Assembly: GCA_021234155.1 (NCBI GenBank)
Contig: JAJEKV010000008.1
Coordinates: 8,148,445 to 8,212,444 of the forward strand
Reading direction: 5' to 3'
DNA: 64,000 nucleotides
Source: Isoetes taiwanensis
Taxonomy: Eukaryota; Streptophyta; Lycopodiopsida; Isoetales; Isoetaceae
Each line of letters begins with the position of its first letter. The stretch's first letter is position 1. The notes under the pieces were generated by a model. The model saw nothing but the letters and a program-made list of their open reading frames with translations, made no database searches and was not told where the DNA came from. This document shows positions 1-12,085 of the stretch, in pieces. The translations under genes and the position numbers were made by a program.

Positions 1-669
1 ACTGGTGGATTGACAACTACAACCGCAAAACCCGAAGCCCATGTAGATTAGGAAGAGTTTTGTTTGATCTCGATAAACCATGGCTAAGTAGAGCCGACAA
101 AGACCAAAAAGAGGGTTGGCCTCGAAAGAAATGTAGAAGCTTATTGGTTGAAACAAAAGAGGCTAATCTTTTGTTTGAGAAGATATTTGGGGAGATCTGA
201 TCATTTTAGGCGCAACCTCGAACAAATTGGTTTCTACAAATCAGCCTTCCTCAACTCTCGCCTCCCAAGTCGATTTGTCGTAACGAGTCGCCGATACCTC
301 TTTTGACAAAGATATTGGCAAAGATTGACCACCCCTGCAATCCTTTTATCCCAAGCAAGAGCATCCGAGTCGGGACTTATTCCCTGGGTCGGGTAATTGG
401 AGAGGAGAAGTTCTCCCTTGTTTCTCGCTTCTTGGCGTAAACCATCTTGCAAAGATCAAGCCCTTTTGATTCTCGACATTTATATGAAAGGTCGAAGCTT
501 TCTATTGAGTTTCCAGAGCCTTGGATAAGTTGGAATGATATACTCATTCCTCAATCCATGTTGTAAAGGTGTGAGCTATCTATTTGAGATGTTTGTAGTT
601 CTAGATAAGTTTCATTTTTCTTACATAATTTTACATTAGCGACAACAATATACGTAACAAAGACATTAT

Positions 670-1240
670 CCAATTCCTTTTGGTTTGTCTTCATCAAGCC
701 CGACACGCACAACGCTCATATCAAGATGCTTACATCAATATTAAGAGCTCCAATGCTCTTTTTCCATTCTAACCGGATTGGTCGTGATAATAAATCAATT
801 TGCAAAACACAAAGCGATATTGATCGAATGTTGTGATGTGGGCCAACATGTTTTTGAATATGTTTTTCCAACTTATGTCAACATTTGTGCTTATTGGCAT
901 TGTGAATACAGTATCACTTTGGGCATCCTCGCCTCTTTGATACTTTTTACGCTGTTTATGTTTATTTTCGTGTATTTGCCCCGATCTTGTTGGCCTATTC
1001 TATTGTCGAACTATCGATATGTCCGCTTTTTTGCAATTGTCATATTTGTTTTAGTCCAATCTTGTTGGGACACCATATAACCAAAAGAATCACACTATCT
1101 AATCAAGCAATGCTTCTTTCCCCGTGTTTGTCTCTTTGGGGTCAAGCTTTGCATTTGCAAAAGGCCTTTGCATGCTTATGTTTATATCCAGCCATTGTCG
1201 TCTGATGCTTTTATTTCAGTTTTTGGTATGTCCGCATTGA
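670..1240 (+). pseudogene. ABCC-type ABC transporter fragment, left duplicate
   Basis: This is the counterpart of 24672-25245. Parts of the translation, in shifting frames, match the second membrane domain of plant ABCC (MRP) transporters: [14 protein letters not shown] near 726-768, then I-I-N-Q-F-A-K, then a hydrophobic stretch with [12 protein letters not shown]-type frameshifted translation where the right copy reads [20 protein letters not shown]. Several indels break the frame. No nucleotide-binding domain (Walker A, signature) is seen. It is a relic of one or two exons, not a gene. The identity rests mainly on the better-preserved right copy. Confidence 0.6.
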
Positions 1241-1544
1241 CTTATAAGCCGGGTAACCAATGTGTTTTATGATATTTGGGTGGCTTTTGGTATGCAATGC
1301 GGGAATTGAGATTACAAAATGTACTCATAGTTGTTTGCAATGGAAATAATTTGTTCGCCTTAATATTATTGTGCTTTTTAGTAATTAATATTTAGGCCCA
1401 AAAATTTACCTATGTTTGTTTTTATTAGGGCCCCAAGGCCCAAAATTTTTTTTAATATAACAATCAACACACAACTACCATTAACATTATTAACACAAAC
1501 CATTGCATTTAACACATTTAAAATAAAATCCCCCTTAAACCCCT

Positions 1545-1825
1545 TTGGTTTGGGTGCATATTCACACGGGGTTACGTGAGGGCGCCGAGAGCCCCAAAAA
1601 ATATTTATAATACATGTACAAAATTAACACCATTAAGTACATTCTCTCAAACCTTATAGTATTTTTGCAAATCTCAATATACAAGATACAAAAACTTGTA
1701 CATCCATACCCCACAAACGAGGGACGCTATGTAATGGTCCGTGATCAAGGAATAAAGGGCAAATATGTCCATCCGACAAATCTCGATGCCCTGAGTAACC
1801 CCCGGTGAATATGCACCCAAACCAA
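1545..1825. mobile_element. MITE with terminal inverted repeats, left duplicate
   Basis: The inverted repeat at 1545-1575 (starting TTGGTTTGGGTGCATATTCA) pairs with 1795-1825. The right duplicate at 25542-25823 has the same repeat as a perfect 33/33-bp match. Here the inner ends differ by a few bases (CACGGGGTTAC against GTAACCCCCGGTG). No transposase is encoded. Confidence 0.8.
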
Positions 1826-3473
1826 GTGGGAGAGACAAACAAATAGGACATGCCACATCAGATAGCTTTGGCAAATTGAAATGTTGGTATGACGTATAGC
1901 TAAAGGCAAGAGATGGAGGACATACATAATATATGAGTCAGCCTACCATGATGTTATTACTATAATGCAACAAGTGTGGAGAAGCTTCACTTAATGTGTT
2001 ACTAGAACCACGTACTTTTGTGCACAATACACCCATAACACATTCCTATCAAATATAGAAAGACTATTAGAGAAACATATGCAAGAGGGCAAAGACTAAC
2101 AAAGTCCTTGGCCTATACCCGAAATAATATTGAGGGGCAAAGGTGGAGAATCAACAACATTGAAAGGGTCATCAAGAAGATAGGTATCCAAGAATATTGT
2201 AAACCGCTTCTGGTAGCTGGATTTGATGTTTCTCACCACCACTAAGGTTTAGTTCCTCTCTAATTTCTATTTAACCATCATGGAAAGTTCCGGGTCTTTC
2301 CAAGGCAATGCATCTTGTACTTTGCATCATCAAACACACAATGTATATCATGCTACTAATATGCTATTGTTATCATCATATGAACTCATGTACATTGGTG
2401 CATTCGGCCGAAAGTTCAATACTCAACTGCTTGTCTCTACTCCAAAAGTGTGACTATAGTCAATTAAACCTATAGCATGGCAAACACGAAAAGCGTAACA
2501 TAAATATAAGGACTCATGACATTTAGGACGACTTATAGGATAAACATGTCAAATTTTCATACCCTAGGAGTCGATCGATGCACTTCCAAGCAAATGGTAT
2601 GTAATGGGATTTCTAATTTTCCTAATCACACAATGTGAAAAATTAAAATCCAATAGTAAGAAGAATTTCAGATGAGGTGTCTTGAGACGAGATAGTCTAG
2701 AAATTTAAGAAATGTTGTATGGGGATTAGGCAAGCCTACTAAAAAAAAAAATCAACATTCTCGGACTCTTAATTCTACTTTATAGAATGAATAGCATTGA
2801 GCTAAAGTAGTAATGAATACCATCTATGATACCTCTTGCACGACATATTGTTGTGCCTATGTATGCTTAATTGACTTTGGGTAGCAAAAGCACATGTTAT
2901 GCCTACCCCTCGTATGTGCATAATTACACCAACAATAGGCAATAACATGCTAACCATTGACATGTGTTTTAGTATGCTCACTATTGTCAAGGTTATTCTA
3001 TTATACGTCCTTCGCGACAAAAGATATTTTGTAACCTTATATAACAATGAAAGCATATCATGATAGTGCATAGGCACTATGAATGAGAAAAATTCAATAG
3101 AATTAAATTTTATATGGAGCCACATGATATTGCATAAACATTTTATTAAATGAGAAATTTTCAATAGAATTAACTCAATATGGAGCCATATCCTACAAAA
3201 AGATCTAATCAATTATGATGGTCTTCTTATGATGGGCTTATTATAACGAAAAGTACTAATTACAATAATTTATATCTTTTCCATATGTATCGAATTATTT
3301 AAAGGAGATAACTTTTATTATCCCATTATTCTTTCAAAGCACAAGCTGAATAAAAAAAGTAAATCATTATTCTTTCTAAGCATAAGTTGAATAAAAAAAA
3401 AAAAATTAAACATAGCTTTTAAGTGTTTATTTTAGTTCTAATTTATTCATTAGACTAGTGCTAGACAAAGATA
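1826..3473. other. Non-coding part of the duplication
   Basis: AT-rich sequence matching 25824-27455. Short open frames on both strands here have no recognisable domain and are not conserved in frame between the two copies, which argues against coding. It is the downstream flank of the minus-strand MTPSL copy. I see no RNA gene. Confidence 0.6.
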
Positions 3474-4457
3474 CTTCAAATCAAGAGTTTGAGTATTATC
3501 CTCATCAACGATGAGTCGCATTTCATGATCGCCATATTTAGAAGAATCCAGAAAGCCTCATCTCATATGTCCAGAATATGTGCTGCTAGCAAATCCAAAT
3601 AAGTAAGTAGCAATGGTCTATCTCGGTGAAGAACTTGAACTTATCGAGTTCAACCTGAATTCTTTTCTATCCCTTTGACATGGACAACTCTAATGCATCT
3701 TTTAGACTAGAACTTGATGTTTCTTTGTAGAATGGATACCACATTCCATAACAGCTCCTTCATCCTCTTGAAAGAGACAAGGGTCATTGGTGAAACCATA
3801 TGGTCCATAATGAGGTTGTAGCGGTTTTGAAAGGACTTATCATTCCACAGAATGTTTTCAATGTCCAAGCCAAGAGCTACAGCATGTTCCAAAGGAAAAG
3901 ATGGAAAGCCCCTATGACCTTTCTACGTATAGTTGTATAGGTGGAGAGCGTTGGGCAAGAGAAGATGGGATAATTTTAAGTTGGCTATGCTCATCCAGAT
4001 CTTGTAAGTAGATTATCATTCCATCCAGCAAAACGCTTCCATTGAAGGGAGGAGGTATCTTCATGTAACTCATGACGATGTCGCTCCATCCTTGAAGGAC
4101 GGGAAATGACTTTATGTGCAACTTAGAGGTTTTTCCATTCATAACATCAACGACATAAGCCGAAATATTTCTTTGGCTAAAATGACTCTTCATTGAGGAC
4201 TTTTCTCGCTATCCATCAAGTCATCTAGGGAAGACAAGGAAGATGAAGAACTTGACACGTTGATTGGCACATAATATCACCACAAAACATCATGGACGCG
4301 ACAAGGAAGGAACATCTAAGTAGCTTCAAGTCGAGAATGGTGATATAACTCCATGAGCCAAGGTGTCAAGGCGTAATGAGGCCTAATTTGTGGATGATGA
4401 TTGAGAGGCAACTTAGACTTGATCTTAAGTTGGATAGATCACTTTGCAACAGAAATC
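3474..4457 (-). pseudogene. Microbial-type terpene synthase-like pseudogene, 5'-truncated
   Basis: Minus-strand relic collinear with the intact gene at 27456-28571. Recognisable pieces include V-V-D-V-M-N-G-K-T-S-K-L-H-I-K-S-F-P (about 4080-4150) and the region before the metal-binding NSE motif (about 3707-3892). The frame is broken many times. The duplication boundary at 4457 removes the first ~45 codons, so there is no start or N-terminal extension. It would be non-functional if the sequence is correct. However, many breaks coincide with the clustered consensus discrepancies described for this copy, so only the 5' truncation is a firm lesion. Confidence 0.85.
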
Positions 4458-4464
4458 TTACATA

Positions 4465-4920
4465 TATTAGTATGTTATTTTTAACATCAAATTGAGATCT
4501 ATGTTGCCAATGAAGCTTGAACCCATAAAAATTATAGTCTATCATGAAGACAAGCGAAAAGTTACTATTATTATACCTAAAGTAGAACTCTTAGCGACAA
4601 ACACATTAACACTAAGTTATGATAGTAAAAAATGTTAAGATTTCATCGGGTGTTTTGTAAAGACTATACAAAACTATATTTTAAACTTCTATTAGATGTT
4701 TCGTCAATCATGAGTTGAAAAGAATGCTATCTTGCTTTCTAAAATATGGCAAGCCTAAGTACAAACTTAAAATGGTCCATGTCTATTTTAAATCAAATCT
4801 TGTACATAATATGTTACTTTAACATGAAAATTCAAGATCTATGTTGCCAAGGAGGGTGACATTCATAAAAAATATTGCCTACCATAAAAGATGAGTTTTT
4901 GTATTATTACCTAGCTAAAC
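4465..4920. repeat. Diverged tandem repeat, about 330-bp period
   Basis: The stretch at about 4470-4600 (ACATATATTAGTATGTTA, GATCTATGTTGCCAA, ACCATAAA-like segments, TTATTATACCTA) recurs in diverged form at about 4797-4930 (ACATAATATGTTACTTTAAC, the same GATCTATGTTGCCAA, ATTATTACCTA). No coding potential is recognised. It starts immediately beyond the duplication breakpoint. Confidence 0.6.
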
Positions 4921-5705
4921 TCCGCAACCACTTCTAAATGTAAAGAATACATGGTTATTCACCATATTTAAGTTCATAAAATTCTTTATTATGAATGTAT
5001 AAGTGGAATGAATGGAGTGCATCATTTATTGCCCTTTAGGAAAGCTTATATATGAGTTTGGTTAAACCACGTTAGTTTCTATTTTGTCCCCGATTCTCAG
5101 ATCGAATCTCTTTTAGTGAAAATTGAGATCAACATGACTTATAGACACTTTAAAAATTGTTGGACTAGCTTAGGAGTTGACAACTTATACGCAAGTCTTC
5201 GTCAAAAAATTGTTATAGTAAAGGAGAAACAATCCACAACCTCAAAACTTTTTGAGCTAAAAATGGTTTGTGACTTCATATAATGCCATCTAATAGCAAC
5301 GAAATATGAAAACATGCAAATCAACATGTTTTATCATAAAACGTCAATTACTTTCAATTTTAAACGTTTGGACCCCTTTATGCTAGAAAGTTTGAAGAAT
5401 GCGATTCTGGCGGTTAAAAACTATTTGAAAGGTTTGGGCAATCACCACAACATATCCATTAAATCTATTGGTCATGAAATTCTCCATGGCCATAAAGAAT
5501 CAGTGAAGATTCCAAAGTGGTGGTATCTTGTGAAATGGAAATTTCTCTTGTTAGATACACAGGTTTTAAGGCGAGGGTATCTTTGACCAATTACGGTGGA
5601 TGAACCAGAATAGTTCGCAATAACAACTCTAGTGTTAATAAAGTGCTCTATTCATGTGATTTTATAATGTAGGTTGATTATTGTGGTAAATTAGCATGGC
5701 TAAAA
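4921..5705. other. No recognised gene
   Basis: AT-rich. A 90-codon open frame at 5314-5586 (+) has no recognisable motif, no signal or membrane segment and no clear partner. I treat it as chance or a remnant. Confidence 0.4.
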
Positions 5706-5707
5706 TG

Positions 5708-6275
5708 TCATGGTAAATGCCATCGATCCAAAACCATCGGATCGGTATTCTCAATAGATGCATGCATCTCCCATGCATGCATTGCATGCATTTCGGTTAC
5801 GGTTCATTTGGGATCGCTATTTCTTGCTGGGTTCTTCATCGACTTCTCATCGTTTTCTACTCTCTCGGCAATTCCTTGACACTCTTTCTTTGATACTAGG
5901 CAGGGGAGGGGCTTCTCCCCGCTTGGTTTAATAGTTTGGCATCTTTTTCCATGTTGTGGCATGTTTTTCTCCAATCTTGTCCCTTGTTTGGCCATCCTTC
6001 GACCTTCAACCTCGATCCCATTTTAATAAGAAAGTTCTCTTTTTGTCATGAGATTTTGTCTATTTTTATGCAAGCCCTTATTAGAGAATGCCATCGATCC
6101 GAGCCATGGTTGGTATTCTCGAATGAATAACAATGCATCTCTCCCTATGCATGAATGCATGCATTGCATGCATTTTCTAGGGCTCTAATTCATTTGAAGA
6201 TCGCTATTTTTGCGGGGGTTCTTCGCCGACTTCTAATCGTTTTTTTCTCTCTCGACATTTCCCTTGACTCCACCC
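5708..6275 (+). repeat. Direct repeat, two copies about 377 bp apart
   Basis: Copy 1 (about 5708-5880) and copy 2 (about 6085-6272) share, in order: AATGCCATCGATCC, GGTATTCTC, the ATGCATGCATTGCATGCATT run, TTCATTTG, GATCGCTATTT, GGTTCTTC, GACTTCT, ATCGTTTT, CTCTCTCG and CCTTGAC. The GCATGC runs are themselves palindromic. It could be a tandemly duplicated LTR or promoter remnant; no coding domain is seen. Confidence 0.75.
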
Positions 6276-8795
6276 ACCACCGTGTGTGTATATTATTGTA
6301 AATATTGTTTTTGTCCACGTGGCATGTGTGACCCCTAAACTCGAAGATTTTCTCTATTGATTTTTGTTGGTGATGTGCGGGTCAAAGGGTGATCGCGCCC
6401 AACTTTCCGGTATTCTCTATGGGCGAGTTTCTTTGTGGGAATGTTTAGCAACCTTGTGTTGTCCAAGCCCCTTGCCAAGATCTTATCGCTAGAGTTTTTC
6501 CTTGAAAACCCAAAATGCGGGGTTTTAATCCCAGGCAATAAGCTCTCAGCGAGGTACACTAGCCAACATTTGTAGCAAAATAATTTTGGGGGTCCGGTGT
6601 TATAACTGGATATTCCCTTTAGATTTTCCTTTAGATTTTCTCAATTTAAATTCAACATTTTTATTGGTTTTTGAACTTATGCCCGACGAAAAGCCCAGCA
6701 ATGCTGGGCACTTTTTCTAGTTTTACATAAGAGAACCAAGTAACAAAGAACCTGGTGGTCTTGTAGGTTTGCTGAATAGGCGTGTTTTCGAGTCTCCTCA
6801 TTTGTTTCTCCTTTGTCCACTGTCTAAGGATCATGGGGCCCTCATTCTGAACAATCTCCTTAAAGCTAGTGCTCAGATCATTTCTAGTCTTCTTGTTCTT
6901 TTGGTGAGACTTAGCCTTTTTTATAGCATTGTCATCTTCCTTGTCTCTTTTACTAGTGCATTCTGCCATCACAGGTGTCTTGTGGTAATCAAATATCTTC
7001 TTTCTAGGTCACGGGTTCAACGCCTCGTTGTGAAAGTGGCCATGCAATGTAAAGTTGGTGGGGGAAGGACCCACTTCAGCAATGTAAAGTGGTGGGGGGC
7101 GGGGACCCATCACGGGTGTGTTGTAAAGTGTCACATGTCCGAGATGGGGCCCTTAATGGCGTGGCGTTAAAATCTCTTCTTCTTCTTCTTCTTACATGCA
7201 TTCATCATTCAGCCCTCGATCTTCCTTCTGGTGGCCATATTTAAGTTACGTTTTTTTCGTTGCCATAAATCTATTAGGCATGGCTGAGATGCAACAGGGT
7301 AGTGAGACAATACTAGAGCAATAGCTTCTAATTCTTGAGCCTTTACAAAGGCATTTAAATACATATAAGAGGCTCATACCTATTCTTAATATCGTCTGCA
7401 CAGCTAAGGGCTTGTGCATTTCACTCCAGCTATTCATATGTTTAAGTAATTTCCTTGTATATTTTATAAAAATCTACAATTATTTGACCTTATCTTCATT
7501 TGGTGAGTCCATCATTTGTCTTTTTGTCCGTGGATGGAAGGAATACTAACTTACGTCTTGGAACCTTGGAAAGGGTTGTTTGTAAAAGTTTTTATCACAT
7601 GACAACCATTTTGTAAATATATCTTTCTTTTTCTTGCTGGACCTTTGATATACCATGTCTCCCTTTTGCAGTCAGCTCCCTGTTAGGTAAACAACATTAT
7701 AACTCACTTTGTAAATTCAACAATTATTTTTGCTTGTTGCTACTCAATCACTTGCATAGCTACAAAGAATCAGTATTATTCAAAAAAAAAAAAAAAAAAA
7801 ACTAGTAGTAGAGGCGGGGCTTGGGGTGAAGGAATGGATATGGCGTGGTTGGAAGGAGCAAAGACACGGATGGTAGATGGAGTGGAAAGAGAGGAATGAT
7901 CTGAGATGATTATAGAGAGGAAGAGAAATAGGAAGCCCAATTCTTTATTAGTGATACGAATGAGGAGATAGCCTAGTCCAAAAAGCCGTTCAAAGTTTAT
8001 TTGAGATAATATTGTTTTGATTCTAATTTTCCAATTAGTCTCACATTTCACTGGCCTTTACTTCTATCTTATGAATTAGACATTTGGATAAATGGAAAAC
8101 ACAATAGAATCCCTCATATTACCTTTTAGATAGGAGTAAAATAGCCTGATGTTTTTAGTATACTAATGACTACTTGTAGCTATATTATTAAAGTTGTGTG
8201 ACAATTCATTTGAATTGTAGTTGAATTTGTTAGAAAGGTTGGTTAGCACATTCTGAGTTGTATTTGAATGTATTAGAAAGTTGAATGATCTGGAGATCCA
8301 ATTGAGGTTGAGTTTGTTGAAAGATTGGCTAATCTAGAGGTCCAAATTATGTAGGGGCTTGTATAATAATAAAGCGCAGAATTGTTTAAGTTGTAGTTGA
8401 TGAATTACAAAAAGAAACCTAATGAACAAAGGAATTGGGTCCATCACAAAATTTACAATCATGTGCTTAAATTGAACAGATAAGTTCAAATCCTTCGAGT
8501 TCAAATTGAACAGATGGCCCTCCCATTGAGCGAATCCCCCCTCCCCCAGAACCTATCAAGGCCCCTCTGCTACTGGGATTTGATACGGTTAAAAATATCA
8601 AAAATCTTGTGGTTTGTCTTATCCGGGTGATGTAGTAGAGGGGGAGGCGGATTAGTTCAATGGAGGGTCGATACTCTTGTAATTGCTCAGTCGGATACTA
8701 CGGATGGGGGGCGGATTCTTCAAGCGTATTTTGGAAGTTCATGGATTGGAAGTTCATAGTGTTTTTGGAAATTACGTTGTGCTTGTGCTTGTGTC
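6276..8795. other. Non-coding or unrecognised stretch
   Basis: Contains short open frames with no recognisable family (for example 6661-6972 minus, lysine-rich), a (CTT)n run near 7174-7192, and an A-run at 7782-7801 that could be a retroposition tail. About 7020-7150 is GC-richer, repeats TGTAAAGT-G-GGGG-GGACCCA, and begins with GGTTCAACGCCTC, which resembles a Pol III B box. I cannot support a gene. Confidence 0.4.
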
Positions 8796-8799
8796 ATCA

Positions 8800-11049
8800 A
8801 AGAAGTGGACAAAAGTTGCAGACTTGAATCATGGCTTGATAGAACAGACAGATCTGATTCGCGATTTTGTTCATAGTACTAGAGGGAAGGGCAAAATAGC
8901 CTTTGTAGTTGTGAGAGAACGAACCTTTACTGTGCAATGTGTGGCAAGTTTTCAAGAAGGTTTGGTTAGTAAGGGGTTGGTTAAGTACATAAGCACCTGA
9001 ATAAGGAATCGATTGTTGATGTTGAAGGGATTTGCTAACTCACGGGATAGAACTTACAGGGACTACAGAACAGGTTTGCATATTTCCTTATTCTTTCTGG
9101 TCTATTGTTGGAGTTATTCAAATAATAATACTTAACACTAGGTGGAGTTACAAGTTTGAAAAATATATTGTGTATCCAAGGCAGGTTCATTACCTTTTAA
9201 CATTGAGGATGATGCTAAGTAGCTTACCGAGGGAAATTGAGAAGGGAAAGGAGGTAAAGTATTAGGCTTCCCATTATGCATGTGATAATCTTTCCAATTT
9301 AATAGTGACAAGTAGTTGTTTGTAAATAGAGTGGAGAACTGTATGTGAGGCGTTTTCACAGGGATACAAGATTGAACAACAAGTTTTTTTATCTGCGTAC
9401 TCACGCAAACCCGGGGGGGTCTGATCAAGTGTTTCAACTGTAGGTTCATCTTACATTTTATGTTGTTCATGCCAACCTCTTATGTCTACACTTGAAATAT
9501 AACATCGGTGGCTTGTCTTTATGATTTGAGCCTTTTGGCGACTTCCTACTTTCTAGAGACTTTATAGAATTCACACCCCAAAGCTTATGGGTGGAGCGAG
9601 TGAAGGTGGTGCTTGATTATTCAAATTGCAATACATTGGACAACCAGCATGTTTGGCATAGGCACCCGGTTGCATAGCGAGATGACAATCTGTGGAGGCT
9701 TTGGTCGGGGTTTTGAGATTGGTTACGTCTTTAGGAGAGAAAACTCTTTTACACATCGCCATCTATGTGAATTTGTAGGTCTTGATTTGGAATGGAAATA
9801 AAGGAGCACTATTTTGAGGCAAGTTTCCTTTGCTTAGGCTAGCATTACTTACAAAAATATATTGAATAACGTTTGTAATGGCAATTTTAGATTCTTGATT
9901 TGTTGAGCGATCTATTTCTGCATATAATTGAAGGCCTGAACACCAAGTGTGTCAAAGAACTCGAGGCTATCAATCGCCAATATCCATTTGAGCCCTTGAA
10001 GGTTTGTTTCTACAATTTGTTGGGGTATATTGATTTTTAAAATAAATAGATTATATTTTCAATTATCTCAAAAAGACATTGCGACTACGTTTGCAGAGGG
10101 TGTAGAAATGCTAAAGGTATGTAGCTCGAAATGTAGCTCCTTTCTAAGCATGTTTTAATTCCTAATAGATCATTATGTTGTTCAAAGAAGCGAGGCATTG
10201 AAGTTGATCCATTTGGAGATCTATCTTTGAAGCGGAGAGGTGATAAGGTCAATAAGTCAAGGAAAATTAGGTCTTTCATTGCTATGCTTTACCTTGTAAA
10301 AAGTTGACTAAATTGACAAACTGCCGGGTACAACACGATTTTTATTTCCTTTATCGGTATCCCCTTCTTAGACCTTTTTACACCATTTGACCGTTGATGA
10401 TCCTCGCTATATCAATTCATTTGATGTCTTCATTCGAGGTAAAATCTTTTGCGTGGCTTGATTGGATGAGCTTGTTTGGCATAGAAGTTGTACAGAAAGT
10501 TGAGTCTCTCTGTAGAGATTAAACCACCAATATTTATGAACTTTAGTGCTTTGCTAAGAAAATTTTGTAAATTAAATATTGTTGTTTGACACATTCAAAG
10601 CAAATTACAGTAATTGAAGTTACGCTTTTGACATTTTCAAGGATGAAGGATATGGATAGCTTAATCTATATTTACGCAATTCTTGGTTATGGCTCATAGA
10701 TTTATATTTTTTCTATTTGCATTTCTTTAATCGCAGGAGAGGAAATAATATCCGGTGCGCAAAGAATACACGAACCCGAGTTGTTTATCACAAGGGCGAA
10801 AGCTTGTGGAATTGATGTTGAATCATTGACGTCCTACATTGATTCCTTCAAGTAAGAAATATGTTGGGATTGTCTATTTTATTGTGTAGGACAAACATCT
10901 TGACTTGTTAACCTGTTCGTAGGTGTGGTGTTCCTCCACATGGAGGTGCAGGTGTAGGACTTGAACGAGTAGTTATGTTGTTTTGTGGGCTCAATAACAT
11001 TAGAAAAACATCATTATTCCCTCGCGATCCAAAAAGTCTTGCCCCGTAG
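8800..11049 (+). pseudogene. Cytosolic aspartyl-tRNA synthetase (class II) relic with introns
   Basis: Exon-sized blocks in the right order match cytosolic Asp-tRNA ligase, which charges tRNA-Asp. 8800-9073 is the OB-fold anticodon-binding region (VHSTRGKGKIAFVV, RERTFTVQCV). 9142-9253 holds G-S-L-P-F-N-I-E-D-D. About 9350-9440 holds TRLNNK-F-DLRTHAN. About 9580-9800 is class II motif 2 (RENSFTHRHLCEFVGLDLE). About 9930-10001 holds KELEAINRQYPFEPLK. 10095-10116 holds EGVEMLK. About 10180-10270 holds RGIEVDPFGDLS. About 10335-10440 holds DFYFLYRYP and NSFDVFIRG. 10737-10851 holds [16 protein letters not shown]. 10929-11049 is motif 3 ([16 protein letters not shown]) and ends [10 protein letters not shown]-stop. 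GT/AG borders survive (for example GT at 9074, 9254, 10117). Several blocks carry frameshifts or stops (9000, 9040, 9220, 10380), and the N-terminus upstream of the OB fold is absent. It is a genomic-duplication relic or a real gene with consensus errors. Confidence 0.85.
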
Positions 11050-11074
11050 TGTGTATAGCAAAGTATTTTTGTTG

Positions 11075-12085
11075 CACAAGACACACTTTTGGCAGGTTGC
11101 TCTATCGAGATGAGCATTCCTGGACTTCTCTTGTATTGGGCTACCTTGAATGTGGACAAACTAAGGATGTCCTCTCTGTTTACCAGAAAATGCAAGAAGA
11201 TAGTGTACACCTGAGTGGTTATACACTCGTGGCTTTGCTGACGGCTTGTGCTAGAGTGAATGATATGGAAATGGGTAAGAGAATTCATGCACAGATTCAG
11301 AAAAGTGGTCTTGAAATTGATCAATATGTTGGCAGCACTTTGATTGGCATGTATGGCAAATGTGGTTCCCTTGCAGAGGCATATGGTCTTTGACAAATTG
11401 CAGAATCAAAATGTCGTATCTTGAATGTAGAACAAGGATATGGGTAGAAAGAATTGGATTGCTTTAAGCAAATGGAATTTAAGGATTCCATTAGAGCCAA
11501 CAATTTACATGCTCAATAATATTGTTAATATGCATGCGAAATGTGGGAGTTTAGAGAACGCTCACCATATATTTGACAAAATGCCTACACGGAATGTATT
11601 TACTTGGACATTGCTGATAACATGGCACATTTAACATGGAGATGCTACAGAGGCAATTGAAGTTTTTAGATGTATGCAGCATGGAAATATAAAGCCAAGC
11701 ATTGTTATTTTGGGTAGTATTTTAAATGCAGGTGCCTACATCTCATCCTTAGGGCAAGGAAAGCATGTGAATGCCTATGTTTTGATGCTTATACATGTCT
11801 GCGATGGTCTCATTAGTAACACCCTCATTGATATATATGTGAAAGTAGGGAAATCATGTGCATGCCCATATTCTGATGCTTGTACATGTCTTGGATGTGT
11901 CTCATTAGTAACACCCTCATTGATATATATGTTAAAGTAGAGAGTATATGTGATGCCCAAATTGTGTTTAGAGATTACCAATATGAGACGTTATTTGGAG
12001 CACAATCATTGTAGGCTACATCCAACAAGGTTTTGGCAAGGTAGCAATAGAGCTTTGTAGGTATATGAAGCTTGAAGGTATAAAG
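11075..12085 (+). pseudogene. PPR (PLS-type) relic, 5' portion
   Basis: Pentatricopeptide repeats are visible: about 11115-11390 reads DEHSWTSLVLGYLECGQTKD, then GYTLVALLTACARVNDMEMG, KRIHAQIQKSGLE and MYGKCGSLAEA; 11500-11634 reads NMHAKCGSLENAHHIFDKMP; 11670-11840 reads IKPSIVILGSILNAGA and ISNTLIDIY. Such proteins bind organellar RNA in plants. Stops and frameshifts occur at 11391-11440, 11634 and 11940. About 11785-11840 and 11880-11935 are an internal duplication (CATTAGTAACACCCTCATTG twice). It begins only ~25 bp after the synthetase stop, so fragments of unrelated genes have been joined here. The LINE at 12086-17302 interrupts it and it resumes at 17303. Confidence 0.85.
12072..12085. 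repeat. Target-site duplication, left copy
   Basis: TTGAAGGTATAAAG, identical to 17303-17316. It flanks the LINE insertion in the PPR relic. Confidence 0.85.

Larger units (their letters stand above)
1..4457. repeat. Left copy of a 4.4-kb segmental duplication
   Basis: Collinear with 23985-28457 in the same orientation. Long stretches are identical, for example around 150-190, 840-900, 1450-1530 and 2800-2880. Similarity stops near 4457, inside the terpene synthase coding region (the sequences diverge after TTGGATAGATCACTTTGCA). The left end runs off the window. It carries ABCC debris, a MITE and a broken MTPSL. The differences from the right copy are clustered and complex rather than scattered point changes. 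Confidence 0.95.

Noticed and set aside
5314-5586. Small novel gene of 90 codons
   Set aside because: No upstream signals, motif or homologous copy to support it. Frames of this length are expected by chance in 64 kb.
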